Shown here: one piece after another, positions 54,455 to 63,947 of the stretch
Layout: each line of letters opens with the position of its first letter
Position numbering within the stretch: the stretch's first letter is position 1
Origin: Idiomarina sp.
Lineage (GTDB): Bacteria; Pseudomonadota; Gammaproteobacteria; Enterobacterales; Alteromonadaceae
NCBI GenBank assembly: GCA_022565355.1
Contig: JAIUMU010000004.1
Location: forward strand, 124,001-188,000
Length of the DNA: 64,000 bases
Direction of reading: 5' to 3'
Made by a program: the position numbers and the translations under genes
The notes under the pieces: generated by a model
What the model saw: only the letters and a program-made list of their open reading frames with translations
Databases searched by the model: none
Told to the model about the DNA's origin: nothing

Positions 54455-56053
54455 TTATAAGTATTGGTAGCCCGGCAGGGTGAGAAATTCGGTAAGCTCA
54501 TCTGCCGTAGTAATGTCATCAAATAGTGTGATTGCGGTGGCGAAGTTCTCGTTTTGCCAGCGCTGCTCACCCACTTCTTCTTGCACCACTGCCGCCTCTT
54601 CGGCGAGCATTTCACGGAATAGCGCTTTATTAATGGTGCGCCCATCGCTCAAGGTTTTACCGTGTTTAATCCATTGCCAAATGGAGGTGCGGGAAATTTC
54701 CGCAGTAGCCGCATCTTCCATGAGCCCGTATATCGGTACGCAGCCTTTGCCCGATAGCCACGCGGCAATGTATTGCAGAGCCACGCGAATATTGGTGCGC
54801 ATGCCGGCTTCGGTGCGCTCGCCACCGCTGGGTTCGAGTAAATCTGCAGCGGTAATGGGTGCATCTTCAGCGCGGGTAACGTGCAATTGATTGGGGTAAT
54901 CGCCAATGTGCTTAGCCACCACATCGCGAACGGTGGGCGCTAGGCCGGGGTGAGCTATCCAGGTGCCATCATGGCCATTACTGAACTCCAGCTCTTTATC
55001 GGCTTTTACTTTGGCTAAAATGGCGGCATTTTCGCTCGCATCTTTGGAAGGAATAAATGCTGCCATTCCGCCCATGGCTAACGCTCCATGTTGATGGCAA
55101 GTTTTTATCAGTAACCGCGAGTAGGCGCTAAGGAAAGGCTGATTCATGGTCACTACTTGGCGATCGGGGAGAACACGATTGGCATGGGCTCTCAGGGTTT
55201 TGATGTAACTGAAAATGTAATCCCAGCGGCCACAATTAAGGCCCACAATGTGCTCTTTTAAGCTGTGCAAAATTTCATGCATTTGGAATACAGCAGGCAG
55301 AGTTTCGATTAATACCGTGCAACGAATCGTGCCGCGCGGCACCTGGAATTTGTTCTCGGTGTAGCAGAATACATCGCTCCACCACTTGGCTTCTTGATGG
55401 TGCTGTAGTTTGGGTACGTATAGATACACACCGCTGCCATTAGCGATGCGCGTTTGGTAGTTGTGAATGAAATACAGGGCGAAATCTACTAGGGCGCCCG
55501 GCACGGGTTCGCCATCAACCAATAGGTGCTTTTCTGGTAAATGAAGGCCGCGCACACGAGCGATTAACAGGGCTGGGTTCTCTTGCAGAGCATAGTGTTT
55601 ACCGCTGTTCGCATCGGTGTGCGTGATGGTACCCAGATTGGCATCACGCAAATTAATTTGGCCCTGCATTAGGCCTTCCCAGGTGGGTGATTGGGCGTCT
55701 TCAAAATCGGCCATAAACACATCAACATCGGCATTCAACGCGTTAATGATCATCTTTCGTTCTACTGGCCCGGTAATTTCTAAATGGCGCTTTTGTAAAT
55801 CTGCAGGAATGGGTGCCACCTGCCAATCGCCCTCGCGAATGCTGAGCGTTTCGCTGGCAAAATCTGGCAGTTCGCCACTATCGTAATGGTTCTGGGCAAT
55901 TTCCCGTTGTTGTAAGAGCTCTTTTAGCTGCGGCCGATACTTCCGCGTAAGCTCAACAATGAGTTGCTGTGCTGCGTTAGTGAATAGCTCCTGAAACTCA
56001 GGTGCTAGCGGAACCGTGAAGGTTAGATCTTGGTGTGGTGTGAAATTGCTCAT
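54455..56053 (-). CDS. aceB: malate synthase A
   Basis: Condenses glyoxylate with acetyl-CoA to malate. The 532-residue protein matches form A: EITGPVERKMIINALNADVD, FMADFEDAQSPTWEGL, the catalytic-region RGTIRCTVLIETLPAVFQM and NCGRWDYIFSYIK. It is first in the aceB-aceA operon. The 160 bases upstream contain several A/T-rich stretches, but I cannot fix a promoter. Confidence 0.97.
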   Translation of the reverse strand: MSNFTPHQDLTFTVPLAPEFQELFTNAAQQLIVELTRKYRPQLKELLQQREIAQNHYDSGELPDFASETLSIREGDWQVAPIPADLQKRHLEITGPVERKMIINALNADVDVFMADFEDAQSPTWEGLMQGQINLRDANLGTITHTDANSGKHYALQENPALLIARVRGLHLPEKHLLVDGEPVPGALVDFALYFIHNYQTRIANGSGVYLYVPKLQHHQEAKWWSDVFCYTENKFQVPRGTIRCTVLIETLPAVFQMHEILHSLKEHIVGLNCGRWDYIFSYIKTLRAHANRVLPDRQVVTMNQPFLSAYSRLLIKTCHQHGALAMGGMAAFIPSKDASENAAILAKVKADKELEFSNGHDGTWIAHPGLAPTVRDVVAKHIGDYPNQLHVTRAEDAPITAADLLEPSGGERTEAGMRTNIRVALQYIAAWLSGKGCVPIYGLMEDAATAEISRTSIWQWIKHGKTLSDGRTINKALFREMLAEEAAVVQEEVGEQRWQNENFATAITLFDDITTADELTEFLTLPGYQYL

Positions 56054-56217
56054 ATTTAAACCCGATTTGTTGTATGCATGTTAACCATGAGCTGAGTATG
56101 AGCGTGGTTTTTGCATTCAGCCAATCTATGAATGAAATTACAGCCATTCACGTAGATTATATATCTGGGGTATAAGTTTTATGAATGAAGGGGAATAGTA
56201 AGAGGGTTTTAGCAACA

Positions 56218-56241
56218 AAAAAGACCGCCGAAGCGGTCTTT
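56218..56241 (-). terminator. rho-independent terminator after nhaD
   Basis: AAGACCGC (56221-56228) pairs with GCGGTCTT (56233-56240) around CGAA. On the minus strand the stem is followed by a T tract. Confidence 0.85.
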
Positions 56242-56265
56242 AGAACAAGGGAAAGTTCAGGTTCG

Positions 56266-57714
56266 TTATACTTTGCCGAATACCAAGAAGGTTGCGCTAT
56301 TGAGCCATAAATGCATAAAGATACTGGCAGCGTAGCCGAGGAAAATAACCGGCGCCCATTTTAAATGCACCATAAAGGTGTAATACCCTCGGGCTTGACC
56401 CATTAATGCCACCCCGGCGGCTGAGCCAACTGATAACAAGCTACCACCGGTACCTGCGGTAAGTGTGATCAATAGCCATTGGCCATGGGACATCTCCGGC
56501 TGCATGGTGAGTACGGCAAACATTACTGGAATGTTATCAATTACCGCCGAGGCCATGCCTAACACTACGTTGGCATAAGTAGGGTTCCACTCGTTGTAGA
56601 GGAAATCCGACATTAACCCGAGGTAGCCGAGAAAGCCTAAACCACCAACACACATCACCACGCCATAGAAGAATAGTAAGGTATCCCACTCGGCCCGTGA
56701 AACTCGGCTAAATACATCAAATGGCACTACGCCACCTAAGCGTTTTAACCGCTCTTGATCGCCGGCCCGTTCTGCCATGGCGCGTTTGCGTGCCAGTGAG
56801 CCAGGTAGGGTCATGCGTAAGAAGTAGCCAAAGAATTGCAAGTAACCTAGGCCCATCATCATGCCTAGTACTGGCGGTAAATGCAGGAATGTATGGCAGG
56901 CTACGGCTGTAGCAATGGTGAGTAAAAATAGGGCGGTAATCCGAAATGCGCCGCGTTTCAATTCAACCGATTCGCTGATAGCAGAGGGCTTCCGATTCTC
57001 AACAAAGAAGCTCATGATGATGGTTGGAATCAGGAAATTCACCGCCGCCGGAACCATCAGCACTAAGAACTCTTGTGCGGATACCATGCCAGCTTGCCAC
57101 ACCATGAGCGTGGTAATATCGCCAAAGGGTGAGAACGCGCCACCAGCGTTTGCGGCCACCACAATGTTTACGCAACAGAGGCCGATAAACTTCTTATCGC
57201 CTTCAGCAACTTTCATTACCACGGCACACATCAGTAGCGCGGTAGTTAAGTTATCGGCAATCGGCGAAATAACGAATGAAAGTACGCCGGTTATCCAAAA
57301 TAGGGTGCGGTAACTAAAGCCTTTACGAATCATCCATGCTCGCAAGGCATCGAACAAACGCCGTTCTTCGAGGGCGTTAATATAGGTCATTGCTACCAAT
57401 AGGAAGAGCATCAACTCCGAGAATTCGAGCAATGTTTGCCGAAATGCATGTTCGGCAGATTCTTGCATACCTTGCTGGGTATATACCCAACCGATAAGAA
57501 TCCAAATAATACCTGCGGCTACCAGCACCGGTTTCGATTTGCGCATGTGCAGTTTTTCTTCGCCCATCACCAAGATGTAGGCAACGATAAATACACCAAG
57601 GGCAATAAAACCAACGCTGGTTGCGGTCATATCAAGTTCTGGAGCTGCAGCATAAGCCGCGGGGCTTATGAACAAGCCAAGAGTGAGGAGGAGCATTCCT
57701 ATTGCGATTTTCAT
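56266..57714 (-). CDS. nhaD: sodium/proton antiporter NhaD
   Basis: An inner-membrane Na+/H+ antiporter of the ion-transporter superfamily, common in marine and alkaliphilic bacteria. The 482-residue protein has a possible signal sequence (LLLTLGLFISPAAYAAA) followed by about twelve hydrophobic segments. Conserved stretches are SPIADNLTTALLM, NAGGAFSPFGDITTLMVW and DNIPVMFAVL, which carry the polar ion-path residues. It is a single gene with its own terminator. Confidence 0.92.
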   Translation of the reverse strand: MKIAIGMLLLTLGLFISPAAYAAAPELDMTATSVGFIALGVFIVAYILVMGEEKLHMRKSKPVLVAAGIIWILIGWVYTQQGMQESAEHAFRQTLLEFSELMLFLLVAMTYINALEERRLFDALRAWMIRKGFSYRTLFWITGVLSFVISPIADNLTTALLMCAVVMKVAEGDKKFIGLCCVNIVVAANAGGAFSPFGDITTLMVWQAGMVSAQEFLVLMVPAAVNFLIPTIIMSFFVENRKPSAISESVELKRGAFRITALFLLTIATAVACHTFLHLPPVLGMMMGLGYLQFFGYFLRMTLPGSLARKRAMAERAGDQERLKRLGGVVPFDVFSRVSRAEWDTLLFFYGVVMCVGGLGFLGYLGLMSDFLYNEWNPTYANVVLGMASAVIDNIPVMFAVLTMQPEMSHGQWLLITLTAGTGGSLLSVGSAAGVALMGQARGYYTFMVHLKWAPVIFLGYAASIFMHLWLNSATFLVFGKV

Positions 57715-57904
57715 TATTTTTAACCTGCAATGTTCCAGTACGCGCAGGATCGCGCACTGTGAGTGCGAACAAGAAGAGAGAGTGCTTTATAGCAAGGCTA
57801 GAAGCGGCAGAAGATTAGCACATATTTTAAATAATGCGAGCGGAAATATTGGGGTTTATAGACTAATGTATGAGTTACTTTGGGGTACCTAGAAATAGGC
57901 ATAA

Positions 57905-57929
57905 AAAAACCTGCAATTAAGCAGGTTTC
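57905..57929 (-). terminator. rho-independent terminator after tRNA-Phe
   Basis: AACCTGC (57908-57914) and GCAGGTT (57921-57927) pair; on the minus strand the stem is followed by a T7 tract. Confidence 0.85.
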
Positions 57930-57936
57930 TTTATAA

Positions 57937-58012
57937 TGGTGCCCGGAGGCGGAATCGAACCACCGACACGAGGATTTTCAATCCTCTGCTCTACCGACTG
58001 AGCTATCCGGGC
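57937..58012 (-). tRNA. tRNA-Phe (anticodon GAA)
   Basis: On the minus strand the 76-base gene reads GCCCGGATAGCTCAGTCGGT and onward. The acceptor stem pairs GCCCGGA with TCCGGGC, the anticodon loop TTGAAAA carries GAA, the T arm contains GGTTCGATTCC, and the CCA end is encoded. Phenylalanine is assigned from the GAA anticodon. Confidence 0.97.
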
Positions 58013-58044
58013 AAAACTAGTTAACGCGTTGCGTTGTGGGTGCA

Positions 58045-58073
58045 ATTAAACGTTTTTAGGGCTTTGAAGTCAA
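58045..58073 (-). promoter_or_regulatory. sigma-70 promoter of tRNA-Phe
   Basis: On the minus strand TTGACT (58068-58073) and TTTAAT (58045-58050) are 17 bases apart, with the -10 about 32 bases before the tRNA 5' end. Confidence 0.65.
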
Positions 58074-58103
58074 CCGGTTTTTCCTGTTTACCGTTTGATT
58101 GCT

Positions 58104-58135
58104 CACGAAATGCGCACTTTCAGTGCGCTTTCGTG
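58104..58135. terminator. hairpin downstream of speA
   Basis: CACGAAATGCGCAC faces GTGCGCTTTCGTG with one bulge. No T tract follows on the minus strand, so termination is not certain. Confidence 0.45.
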
Positions 58136-58153
58136 TTCAAAGCACTAAAACCA

Positions 58154-60070
58154 CTACTTTCGTTCATCTCGTAAGTAGGTAGTTCCGTTTAAACAACGCT
58201 CATAGAAATCGCTCCAACGCACACCTTGGCGAGGCGCTATTGCGCCTTTGCGAATTTGTTTATCGATAGATTTCTTCACCATTTTTGCCATGTAATCCGT
58301 GTTGTACTGCATGGTTTCAAGCACTTTTGCGGCGGCGTGGCCCGGTACTACTTCTTCGATATAAAACGCGCCTGGCTCATCGTCGTGGCTGAAGATATGT
58401 ACTTCGGTTAAACGGCCAAACAAGTTATGCATATCGCCCATAACGTCTTGGTAGGCGCCGGTTAAGAACATACCAATCGGGTAGGATTCATCTTTGCGTA
58501 AGCGGTGCATGGGAATGTTATCGCTTATGCTATTGTTCTCGATGTATTTACCGATTTTGCCATCACTATCACAGGTAATATCGGCAATAGAAATCCGTAC
58601 TTCCGGCTTTTCGTTCAAGCGAATGAGCGGAACAATGGGTAACAATTGGCCAATTGCCCAAGTGTCGGCAGCAGATTGGAAAATCGACATGTTCGCTAAA
58701 TACTGGCTGGCGAGTGTATCTTCAAGTTCTTCAAGTTCTTGAATTTGGCTTGTTTCTTCATCAAGTGAGTGATGAATATCCGTGAGTACACGCCAATACA
58801 TCGTATCGATTTTCGCCATTTCGCGAATGCTTAAAATACCGAGCTTAAAGGCTTCATACGCACTTTGCTTATATGCTGCCGCATCGTTAAATAACTCCTG
58901 CGGATGCATATCAGTAGCGCCTACGAGCTCACGAATGTTGCTTACTAAAACGTGCTCGCCTTCTTCTGCGGCAAAATCAAACTGGGTAGCGCCTGGGTTG
59001 ATTTCACCCACAATGTTGGTTACCACTAAACTGTGGTGTGCTGTAATCGCACGGCCACTTTCGCTTACTAAGTTCGGGTGCGCTACATCTTCTAAATCAC
59101 AGATTTGCTTCACGCCGTAAACGATATCCGCTACATACTCATCGGTTGAGTAATTACGTGAAGAATCGGTTGTTGTACTGCTGCCATCGTAATCGATACC
59201 TAAGCCACCGCCGATATCAAGGTATTCGAGCGGCACGCCCATTTGCACTAGTTTGGCGTACAGGCGGGCACCTTCGGTAATCGCTTCTTTTACCTTACGG
59301 ATATCTGAAATTTGGCTACCGATATGAAAGTGTAATAGCTTGGCACAATGCAACATGTTGTGTTGTTGCAGGTATTCCATGGCATTCACAATTTCCGCGA
59401 TGCTTAAACCAAACTTGGCGCGATCACCGCTAGAGCTTGACCATTTACCGGTGCTGCGCACCATCATTTTCGAGCGTAAGCCGATCATCGGATCGATATC
59501 ATACTTCTTCGCTAAACGAACCAACATTTCCAGCTCAGAGAACTTCTCCACCACCACAATCATTTTGCGGCCGATATTGCGGCCGAGCAGGGCGAGGGTT
59601 AGGTAATCTTCATCTTTGTAACCATTTAAAATGGTTAATGCTTCTGGATTTTCGTTGTACGCCAATACGGCCATAAGCTCAGGCTTAGAACCTGCTTCTA
59701 AACCGTAATTGTAGGGTTCGCCGGCATCAATAATTTCTTCAACCACTTCGCGCATTTGGTTAACTTTAATCGGATATACACCAACGTACTTGCCTTCATA
59801 CTCGGCTGTATCGATGGTATCGCGAAAGGTTTCGTTAAGAATTTCAACTTGCGAGCGTAAAATATCGTGGAAACGAATTACCGCAGGAAACTCGATGCCT
59901 TCTGCTTTCATTTCTTCGAGCACTTCATTCATATCAATGTAAACATCAGGCTTACGATGATTCGGTGAAATCTGGATATTACCATTCTCGCCAATACTAA
60001 AATAACCGGCACCCCAACGCTTTACACCATATAGTTCTTCAGCGTTTTCAATCGTCCATGCTTGGCTCAT
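58154..60070 (-). CDS. speA: biosynthetic arginine decarboxylase
   Basis: SpeA decarboxylates arginine to agmatine for putrescine synthesis. The 638-residue protein is of the fold III (alanine racemase-like) type. It has the PLP lysine in VYPIKVNQMREV near residue 99, the glycine-rich YLDIGGGLGIDYDG near residue 284, and a catalytic C-terminal region with an acidic ED-rich helix (EELEELEDTLASQYL). It overlaps speB by four bases (ATGA), so agmatine production and its hydrolysis are translationally coupled. Confidence 0.95.
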   Translation of the reverse strand: MSQAWTIENAEELYGVKRWGAGYFSIGENGNIQISPNHRKPDVYIDMNEVLEEMKAEGIEFPAVIRFHDILRSQVEILNETFRDTIDTAEYEGKYVGVYPIKVNQMREVVEEIIDAGEPYNYGLEAGSKPELMAVLAYNENPEALTILNGYKDEDYLTLALLGRNIGRKMIVVVEKFSELEMLVRLAKKYDIDPMIGLRSKMMVRSTGKWSSSSGDRAKFGLSIAEIVNAMEYLQQHNMLHCAKLLHFHIGSQISDIRKVKEAITEGARLYAKLVQMGVPLEYLDIGGGLGIDYDGSSTTTDSSRNYSTDEYVADIVYGVKQICDLEDVAHPNLVSESGRAITAHHSLVVTNIVGEINPGATQFDFAAEEGEHVLVSNIRELVGATDMHPQELFNDAAAYKQSAYEAFKLGILSIREMAKIDTMYWRVLTDIHHSLDEETSQIQELEELEDTLASQYLANMSIFQSAADTWAIGQLLPIVPLIRLNEKPEVRISIADITCDSDGKIGKYIENNSISDNIPMHRLRKDESYPIGMFLTGAYQDVMGDMHNLFGRLTEVHIFSHDDEPGAFYIEEVVPGHAAAKVLETMQYNTDYMAKMVKKSIDKQIRKGAIAPRQGVRWSDFYERCLNGTTYLRDERK

Positions 60071-60984
60071 GCGCGGCTCTCCTCTAATACCATTAATAAC
60101 TCGCGCACCACTTTGGCGGCAAATACATCAGAATTTCCAGTAGGATCAATTTGTGGTGATAACTCAACCACATCACAGCCTACAAAATTACGCTCTTTCA
60201 AAAGCTTAATAAGGCTTACAAAGGAGTGAAAATCTTCGCCACCAGGCTCGGGCGTGCCGGTGCCAGGCAAAAACGAAGGATCGAAGTAATCCAGATCCAG
60301 GGTTAAATAAATAGGCCGATCTGCTGGAATTGCGGCAACGCTATCAAGGAAATCTTTCCGCGATGTGCGCACGGTTTTGTGCTCACGCATAAAGGCATAC
60401 TCTTCGCGAGTACCAGAGCGAATACCATATTGAATCAGTTCGTGGCCCGGGCCGAAATGATCGAGAGCGCGGCGAATAATAGAAGCGTGCGAATAATGAT
60501 AGCCGCTAAAGCCATCGCGTAAATCCGCATGGGCATCTAAATGCAACAACACAAGATCGGGGTATTGTTGTAAATACTTCACGATAGGGGCGTAAGAAAT
60601 AGAATGCTCGCCACCCAGTGTAAGTACTTTAATTTGTTCAGCGGCTAAATCTAACCCGCCGAATACTTTGTTGAAATCATCGCTGGCGTGTTGCCACTGT
60701 GCTTCCACATCGGTGCTTTCGCCCAACTGCAGATTACCGAGATCGAAAAACTCATAATCCTCTAGATCACAATCGAGATAGGGTGAGTACGATTCGATAT
60801 CTTCGGAAACAGAACGCAGCCCATCAGGCCCATAGCGGGTGCCTTTACGAAAACAAGCGGTACCATCAAAACCGAAACCTATTACGTAACTTTTGTTGCT
60901 GTTAATTTCAGTTGCTAATTCGGCGCCAAAATAGGCACGAACGGGCTCATCTAATGTAACCTGAATAGGAAATGTGTTTGCCAA
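60067..60984 (-). CDS. speB: agmatinase
   Basis: SpeB hydrolyses agmatine to putrescine and urea. The 305-residue ureohydrolase shows the di-manganese ligands in order: LGGEHS, HLDAHADLRD and LTLDLDYFDPS. The choice of agmatinase over arginase or formimidoylglutamase rests on the coupling to speA. It is the first gene of speB-speA. Confidence 0.92.
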   Translation of the reverse strand: MANTFPIQVTLDEPVRAYFGAELATEINSNKSYVIGFGFDGTACFRKGTRYGPDGLRSVSEDIESYSPYLDCDLEDYEFFDLGNLQLGESTDVEAQWQHASDDFNKVFGGLDLAAEQIKVLTLGGEHSISYAPIVKYLQQYPDLVLLHLDAHADLRDGFSGYHYSHASIIRRALDHFGPGHELIQYGIRSGTREEYAFMREHKTVRTSRKDFLDSVAAIPADRPIYLTLDLDYFDPSFLPGTGTPEPGGEDFHSFVSLIKLLKERNFVGCDVVELSPQIDPTGNSDVFAAKVVRELLMVLEESRA

Positions 60985-61048
60985 TTGCCAATCACCTCTG
61001 CGTTATAAACGATTTTATTAATGCAAAAAAATACAGTTTTTCTTGGGT

Positions 61049-61075
61049 AAAAAAGCACCCATTCAAAAGGGGCGC
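61049..61075 (-). terminator. rho-independent terminator after pfkA
   Basis: On the minus strand GCGCCC pairs with GGGTGC (one G-T pair), followed by T6. Confidence 0.7.
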
Positions 61076-61077
61076 CA

Positions 61078-62091
61078 TTATGCGGTTTTAGCGCCATTTT
61101 TTGAAGCGAAATTTACGCCCTGCAATCCACGTTGTAACTCCACTAATCGAGGGTCGAGTGGCTTATCTCGAGCAAAGGTTGCAGCAAGCGGTACTTCAAC
61201 TACGTGCTCTTGCTCAAGGCCGATCATAATGGTGCGTTTGCCTTCCATTATGGCGGACACCGCAGCGGCTCCAAGTTGCATTGCCAGTATCCGATCTTGG
61301 GCATTGGGCCTACCGCCGCGCTGAATATGCCCCAATGGGCAGGGATGGCAGGTAACACCGGTGGCTTTAGATAAATTATTACCGAGTTCGTGAACGCCGC
61401 CTGGCCAGAGATTTTCTGCTACCACTACAATGTAGCTGCTATCGGGGAATGCTGCCCGGGCACGTAAAATATTATCGGCAATATCTGCGAGCTTCGGCTG
61501 CGGCTCCAACTCGGGTAACAGCATGGCTTCGGCAGCACCAGCAATGGCGGCATGTAAGCCGATAAAGCCGGCATGGCGGCCCATTACTTCAATTAGAAAT
61601 ACACGTGCCATGGCTTCGGCCGTTTCACGTACCTTATCAATGGCATCCATCGCGGTATCTACCGCGGTTGCAAAACCAATGGTTACATCGGTTCCCGCCA
61701 AATCGTTATCAATGGTTCCTGGAATACCTATCACTTGGCCGTGCCAATGATTTTGGAAGTGCACGGCGCCACGGAAGGAACCATCACCGCCTATCACGAT
61801 GAGCGCGCTAATATCATGTTCGTTAAGAACCCCAGCCGCCTGCTGTGCAACGGCCACTTCGCGAAACTCGGGAAAGCGCGAGCTCTTTAAAAATGTACCA
61901 CCGCGCTGGCTAACTAAGCGCATATCATCGGGATGCAGGGGTTGCGCTAAATTCTCAGCAATACCACGGAAGCCATGACGAAAACCGATCACCTCTATAT
62001 CATGCTGCCAAGCGGTATTCACAATTGCGCGAATGCAGGCGTTCATGCCTGGCGCATCACCGCCACTGGTGATTACTGCGATTTTTTTCAT
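61078..62091 (-). CDS. pfkA: ATP-dependent 6-phosphofructokinase
   Basis: Phosphorylates fructose-6-phosphate in glycolysis. The 337-residue protein shows TSGGDAPGMNACIRAIV at the N terminus, GGDGSFRGA (the second Gly points to ATP rather than pyrophosphate use), the active-site GTIDNDLAGTDVTIGF, and the sugar-binding EVMGRHAG. It is a single gene on the minus strand, divergent from the Ldh2-type dehydrogenase gene. Confidence 0.94.
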   Translation of the reverse strand: MKKIAVITSGGDAPGMNACIRAIVNTAWQHDIEVIGFRHGFRGIAENLAQPLHPDDMRLVSQRGGTFLKSSRFPEFREVAVAQQAAGVLNEHDISALIVIGGDGSFRGAVHFQNHWHGQVIGIPGTIDNDLAGTDVTIGFATAVDTAMDAIDKVRETAEAMARVFLIEVMGRHAGFIGLHAAIAGAAEAMLLPELEPQPKLADIADNILRARAAFPDSSYIVVVAENLWPGGVHELGNNLSKATGVTCHPCPLGHIQRGGRPNAQDRILAMQLGAAAVSAIMEGKRTIMIGLEQEHVVEVPLAATFARDKPLDPRLVELQRGLQGVNFASKNGAKTA

Positions 62092-62225
62092 TGCTTATTC
62101 CTTTCTACTAACCTTTCCACAATGCGTGAACCTTACAGCTTAACTCGCGAAAGGGCGCTGACCAAGTATGAATTTCCAGTTACACTATATTTTCTAACAA
62201 TCTCTTGGCTTTGGAGCAACAATTC

Positions 62226-63281
62226 ATGGCAGTTCGTGTTCACCAGCAAGATTTAATTGAGTTTAGTGCAGAGTGCCTGCGGCAAGCGGGTGCTGAGCAA
62301 AATATCGCTAACACGATGGCGCAATCGCTAGTGTGGGGGGATTTGCTTGGTTTTCGCACCCATGGTGTTCGTCGGTTGCCGTATAACGTGAAGCAACTGC
62401 AAAGTGGTGCCATGCGCGGCAGTGGTGAGGTTGAGGTATTGCGCCAGAGAGCCGCAGTTGAAACTTGGGATGCCCACCAGCTCTCGGGCTTATATGTGGC
62501 GCCAAAAGCAGTGCAGCGTGCGTGTGAGATGGCTAGGAATGCAGGCACCGGCACCATTGTAGTGAAAGGCTGTGAACATGTGGCGAGCTTGGCTGCCTAT
62601 CTACAAATAGCTACCGATCAAGGCATGCTGGTGAATTTGATGGCCGCAACTCCGGCACAAGAGAGCGTTGCTCCAGCAGGCGGATGCAGCCGAGTGTTTT
62701 CGCCAAACCCATACGCGATTGGTGTGCCTACTAGCGCTGAACCGGTATTGCTGGATATGAGTTTCTCGGTAACGGCAGCGGGCAAAGTTCGGCAAGCATA
62801 CGAACGTAACGAGCGGTTACCTTGGCCAGCCATTATTAGTAAAACCGGTGAAATCTCTGATGATCCGAAGGTTTATATTGAACAAGGTGGCGCCATTCTG
62901 CCATTAGGTGGCGGCGATCTTGGGTATAAAGGTTATGGCTTGTGCTTACAAAGCGAGCTTTGGACCTTGGGCTTAAGTGGCCATGGCCGCAATGATGCTG
63001 CTGCAGATGGTGAGCAAAACACCCTGTTTGTACAAGTGTTAGACCCCGAGGCATTCGCGGGAACTGCGGCGTTGAAACGTGTTACTGATGATTTACTTGC
63101 TCGCTGTCGGGCGGCAACGCCGGTGGATGTGAACCAGCCAGTGCGAATCCCTGGCAGTGGTGCGTTAGCGAATTACCGAGAGCAAGTAGAGCAAGGTGTG
63201 TTGCTTGATGAGCTTACTTGGCCTCGGCTGATGCATTATGCGGAAAAGTTGGCGGTTACCTTACCAAAACGTGTTAATTGA
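62226..63281 (+). CDS. malate/L-lactate dehydrogenase family (Ldh2) oxidoreductase
   Basis: An NAD(P)-dependent 2-hydroxyacid dehydrogenase of the Ldh2/YlbC/ComC superfamily. The 351-residue protein has GFRTHGVRRLPYNV (substrate-binding His and Arg), NPYAIGVPT, LLDMSFSVTAAGKV, and the late GYKGYGLCLQSELW. Malate, lactate, ureidoglycolate, sulfolactate or pyrroline-carboxylate reductase activities occur in the family and cannot be told apart here. I start it at the ATG at 62226, nine bases after GGAG; a TTG at 62205 is also in frame. Confidence 0.85.
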   Translation: MAVRVHQQDLIEFSAECLRQAGAEQNIANTMAQSLVWGDLLGFRTHGVRRLPYNVKQLQSGAMRGSGEVEVLRQRAAVETWDAHQLSGLYVAPKAVQRACEMARNAGTGTIVVKGCEHVASLAAYLQIATDQGMLVNLMAATPAQESVAPAGGCSRVFSPNPYAIGVPTSAEPVLLDMSFSVTAAGKVRQAYERNERLPWPAIISKTGEISDDPKVYIEQGGAILPLGGGDLGYKGYGLCLQSELWTLGLSGHGRNDAAADGEQNTLFVQVLDPEAFAGTAALKRVTDDLLARCRAATPVDVNQPVRIPGSGALANYREQVEQGVLLDELTWPRLMHYAEKLAVTLPKRVN

Positions 63282-63296
63282 TGGCGGTAGCAGCGG

Positions 63297-63947
63297 TTAG
63301 GGCTGCAACCGCTCTAAATTCCATTCTGAGCTTTGTTCAGTGGCTTGGCGTTGATAGCGGAATCGATCATGCAACCGCCCGCTGCGGCCTTGCCAAAATT
63401 CGATGCTGTTGGGAATAATGCGAAAGCCACCCCAAAATGGCGGCAAGGGCAATGTATCTTGGCCGGCAAAACGGCTTTCAATATCTGCCAACTGCTGATC
63501 TAACTCGATGCGGCTGGCAATCGGTTGGCTTTGGCTTGAAGCCCATGCGCCAAGCTGGCTAGCCCGCGGCCGAGATTGAAAGTACGTGGTATTTTCAGCC
63601 TCAGTTAATTTTTCGGCAACCCCTTCGATATGAATCTGCCGCTCTTGTGGTAGCCAAGCAAAGTGGATACTACAGTTTGGATTCGCCTGCAGTTGCTGGC
63701 CTTTCACGCTGTTGTAGTTGGTATAAAAAATAAAGCCATTTTCCGAAAACCCTTTTAACAGCACAATGCGCTGAGTAGGTTTATTATCGGCGCAGGTGGC
63801 CAATACCATTGCCGTAGGATCTGTGCCGCAATCGCTGCTTAACGTGGTATCAAACCATTCTTGAAATTGCAGCATAGGGTTGTTCTGCATGTTACTGCGG
63901 GCAAGCGTTTTTTGCGTATAATCGCGGCGGATGTGTTCAATACTCAT
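63297..63947 (-). CDS. pdxH: pyridoxamine/pyridoxine 5'-phosphate oxidase
   Basis: PdxH makes pyridoxal phosphate with FMN. The 216-residue protein has ATCADNKPTQRIVLLKGF, GFIFYTNYNSVKGQQL, the SIHFAWLPQERQIHIEGVAE core, and the SRPRASQLGAWAS helix, all classic. It converges on the dehydrogenase gene with 15 bases between the ends. PLP supplied by this gene is needed by GcvP and SpeA encoded in this window. The 53 bases beyond its start to the window edge hold nothing I can call. Confidence 0.95.
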   Translation of the reverse strand: MSIEHIRRDYTQKTLARSNMQNNPMLQFQEWFDTTLSSDCGTDPTAMVLATCADNKPTQRIVLLKGFSENGFIFYTNYNSVKGQQLQANPNCSIHFAWLPQERQIHIEGVAEKLTEAENTTYFQSRPRASQLGAWASSQSQPIASRIELDQQLADIESRFAGQDTLPLPPFWGGFRIIPNSIEFWQGRSGRLHDRFRYQRQATEQSSEWNLERLQP

